64,000 nucleotides of DNA from JANYJZ01 sp964523395 (GTDB taxonomy: Bacteria > Bacteroidota > Ignavibacteria > UBA10030 > SZUA-254), in the NCBI GenBank assembly GCA_964523395.1, contig CAZFXS010000008.1, forward strand, positions 124,001 to 188,000. Direction: 5' to 3'. The first letter of the stretch is position 1. The number at the start of each line of letters is the position of its first letter. The notes below the pieces were generated by a model. That model was not told the origin of the DNA and did not search any database. It saw only the letters and a program-made list of their open reading frames with translations. Positions 62,636 through 64,000 of this stretch are shown one piece after another. A program made the position numbers and the translations under genes.

Positions 62636-63469
62636 TTGAAAAAATTCTTTAACTTCGTCAAAATCGAACATACGCTGTTTACTCTGCCGCTTATTTACAG
62701 CGGATTGATATTGGGCCTAACCGAGGCTCCTTCAATTCAGTTATTGATACTTGTTCTCTTATCTGCCGCAGGTGCGCGCACTGCTGCATTTGCATTAAAC
62801 AGGATTATCGACCGCAACATTGACAGGAAAAACCCCCGCACAGCAATCCGCGAACTCCCATCGGGAAAGATGACCCTCAATGAAGCAATTGGTGTGCTGA
62901 TTGCGGGATGCGCGGTGTATTTTGGCACCGCGGCTCTCATTTCTCCGTTTTGCCTGATGCTCTCGCCGATACCGCTTATTATTTTTATTGTGTATCCCTA
63001 CATGAAACGGTTTACACCGTTTGCACATTTCGGCGTCGGGCTGGGGATGTCGATGGCGCCGCTCGGCGGATATTTTGCTGCGTCTCCTTCGTTCGATAAC
63101 ATTCTGCCGGCGACATTGCTTTGTTTGTTTACGATTTTCTGGGGGACAGGATTTGATATTATTTACGCAACACTTGATGAAGAATTCGACCGCAGTGAAC
63201 AACTCTATTCGTTTGTCTCACGTTTTGGCAAACAGCAGGCGCTTGTGTGGTCATCAGTGTTTCACGTCATCGCGTTCGGATGTTTGAGTTTTTTATTCTT
63301 CACAACCGTCAGAACCTGGTACGCAGCGCCATTTCTTTTTCTCACCGGAGTATTATTGTGGATTGAACAGCGAAAAGCTTCCAATGTTGAACTGTCGTTC
63401 TTCCGGATTAATGCGGGACTTGGTTTTGTTGTGTTCGGCATGATCATGATCGGAGCGATGTTCAATTGA
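62636..63469 (+). CDS. UbiA-family prenyltransferase (menaquinone-type, MqnP/UbiA-like)
   Basis: A 277-residue membrane prenyltransferase with about eight helices. The two aspartate-rich Mg-pyrophosphate motifs are ALNRIIDRNIDRKNPRT (N55, D59, D63) and DIIYATLDEEFD. The start KKFFNFVKIEHTLFTLPLIY is typical of the 4-hydroxybenzoate/MqnP branch. With the next gene (UbiX-type) it most likely serves late menaquinone synthesis (futalosine route) or ubiquinone-like chemistry; the first fits anaerobic FCB bacteria better. TTG start at 62636; the stop overlaps the next start as TTGA. Confidence 0.88.
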   Translation: MKKFFNFVKIEHTLFTLPLIYSGLILGLTEAPSIQLLILVLLSAAGARTAAFALNRIIDRNIDRKNPRTAIRELPSGKMTLNEAIGVLIAGCAVYFGTAALISPFCLMLSPIPLIIFIVYPYMKRFTPFAHFGVGLGMSMAPLGGYFAASPSFDNILPATLLCLFTIFWGTGFDIIYATLDEEFDRSEQLYSFVSRFGKQQALVWSSVFHVIAFGCLSFLFFTTVRTWYAAPFLFLTGVLLWIEQRKASNVELSFFRINAGLGFVVFGMIMIGAMFN

Positions 63470-64000
63470 GAGTCGTGTTGGGAATTACCGGTTCTTCCGG
63501 CGCTGTATACGCAGTGGAGTTTCTAAAACAATGCAAAGCAGACAACTTTCTCATCGTCAGCAAGTGGGGAAAGGTGCTACTGAAAGATGAGGTTGGTGTA
63601 ACGGAAAAAGATCTCCAGCCCTACGTCAAGCGGCAATTTTCAGATGATGATCTTACCGCACCGCTTGCTTCCGGTTCGAACAAAGTTGACGCCATCGTTA
63701 TTCTTCCCTGCTCAACATCCACACTTGGCAAAATTGCATCCGGCATCGGCGATTCACTCATCACACGCACTGCACAGGTTGCATTGAAAGAGCGTTACAA
63801 GCTCATTCTTTGCATTCGTGAAACACCTCTTTCGACAACATCACTTGAGCAATGCGCGAGACTTTCACGTGATGGTGTAATAATCATGCCGGTCAGTCCG
63901 CCATTGTATTACGTTCCCAAAACCGTTGATGAGTATGTAAACGGATTTGTCGATAAACTCATCGGAGTGGCAGGCGTTCGCGAACCGCGGGGTTGGCGCG
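63466..64000 (+). CDS. ubiX: UbiX-type flavin prenyltransferase (partial at the window end)
   Basis: 178 complete codons are visible. The start is TTG at 63466, overlapping the upstream stop as TTGA. Motifs: LGITGSSGAVYAVEF (flavin-binding start), LPCSTSTLGKIASGIGDSLI, and LCIRETPLSTTSLEQCARL, with VSPPLYYVPKTVDEYV near the end of the window. UbiX makes prenylated FMN, the cofactor of UbiD decarboxylases. Its coupling to the UbiA-type gene suggests a quinone pathway with a UbiD partner beyond the window. Confidence 0.93.
   Translation, partial: MRVVLGITGSSGAVYAVEFLKQCKADNFLIVSKWGKVLLKDEVGVTEKDLQPYVKRQFSDDDLTAPLASGSNKVDAIVILPCSTSTLGKIASGIGDSLITRTAQVALKERYKLILCIRETPLSTTSLEQCARLSRDGVIIMPVSPPLYYVPKTVDEYVNGFVDKLIGVAGVREPRGWR

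Overview
The window is about 64 kb of chromosome from a Gram-negative bacterium of the Bacteroidota/Chlorobiota/Ignavibacteriota (FCB) group. Three lines of evidence point there. Secreted proteins carry the C-terminal sorting domain typical of type IX secretion cargo (an NYPNPFNP-type motif, then an LKIYDxxGxEV-type strand, ending in TKKLxLLR or similar). Several envelope families (DUF5686, a PD40-propeller lipoprotein, SurA-like lipoproteins) are typical of FCB bacteria, and LPS genes (kdsB, a GT9 heptosyltransferase) show an outer membrane. At least nine promoters, however, are E. coli-like (TTGAxx-N17-TAtaTT class) and most genes have clear Shine-Dalgarno sequences. That argues against a typical Bacteroidia member and favours an Ignavibacteria/Chlorobi-like lineage. 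The placement is inference from gene content.

Layout. 1-2384 (minus): start of pdxJ, a YbbR-domain gene, REP-like palindromes, and two bacterial microcompartment shell genes with no microcompartment enzymes beside them. 2618-9036 (plus): an AT-richer defence island with a type III restriction-modification pair (mod, res) and a DarT-DarG DNA ADP-ribosylation toxin-antitoxin pair. 9122-19218 (plus): housekeeping and envelope genes (AsmA-like, rsmA, mgtE, PAP2 phosphatase, plsC, gatC, kdsB, DUF502, pyrG). 19277-31948: divergent secreted-protein clusters, with a lipase-like type IX cargo and PD40 lipoprotein on minus, and a sortilin/BNR-repeat cargo, TPR protein and DUF5686 outer-membrane protein on plus. 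32064-41464: an ORF6N protein, a GT9 transferase, a GH13 pullulanase-like enzyme, a TlpA-like thioredoxin, a beta-CASP nuclease, a putative outer-membrane barrel and an RsbW-like kinase. 41542-43759: mdh, rpmA-rplU and a single-domain response regulator. 43984-47328: a 38-residue membrane protein with its own promoter, a CadC/SmtB-type repressor with a zinc/cadmium P-type ATPase, and a DUF3109 protein. 47425-51856: two amidohydrolase genes containing three domains, of which only one keeps the metal-binding HxH. 52146-52800: an MntA-HepT toxin-antitoxin pair. 52997-62410: a six-gene minus-strand operon (three SurA/PpiC-type envelope chaperones, MoxR ATPase, subtilase with a type IX tail, VWA membrane protein). 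62636-64000 (plus): UbiA-type prenyltransferase and UbiX-type flavin prenyltransferase, probably late menaquinone synthesis.

The most interesting points are the orphan shell pair, one of whose members has a SAP/Rho-N-like tail, and a repeated 10-bp element shared by its promoter and the divergent restriction-modification promoter; the in-frame amber codon between a strong ribosome-binding site and the darT toxin start; the chaperone-MoxR-subtilase-VWA operon; the CCCTAC/GTAGGG inverted-repeat array at the divergent secreted-protein promoter; and two small ORFs (38 and 39 residues).
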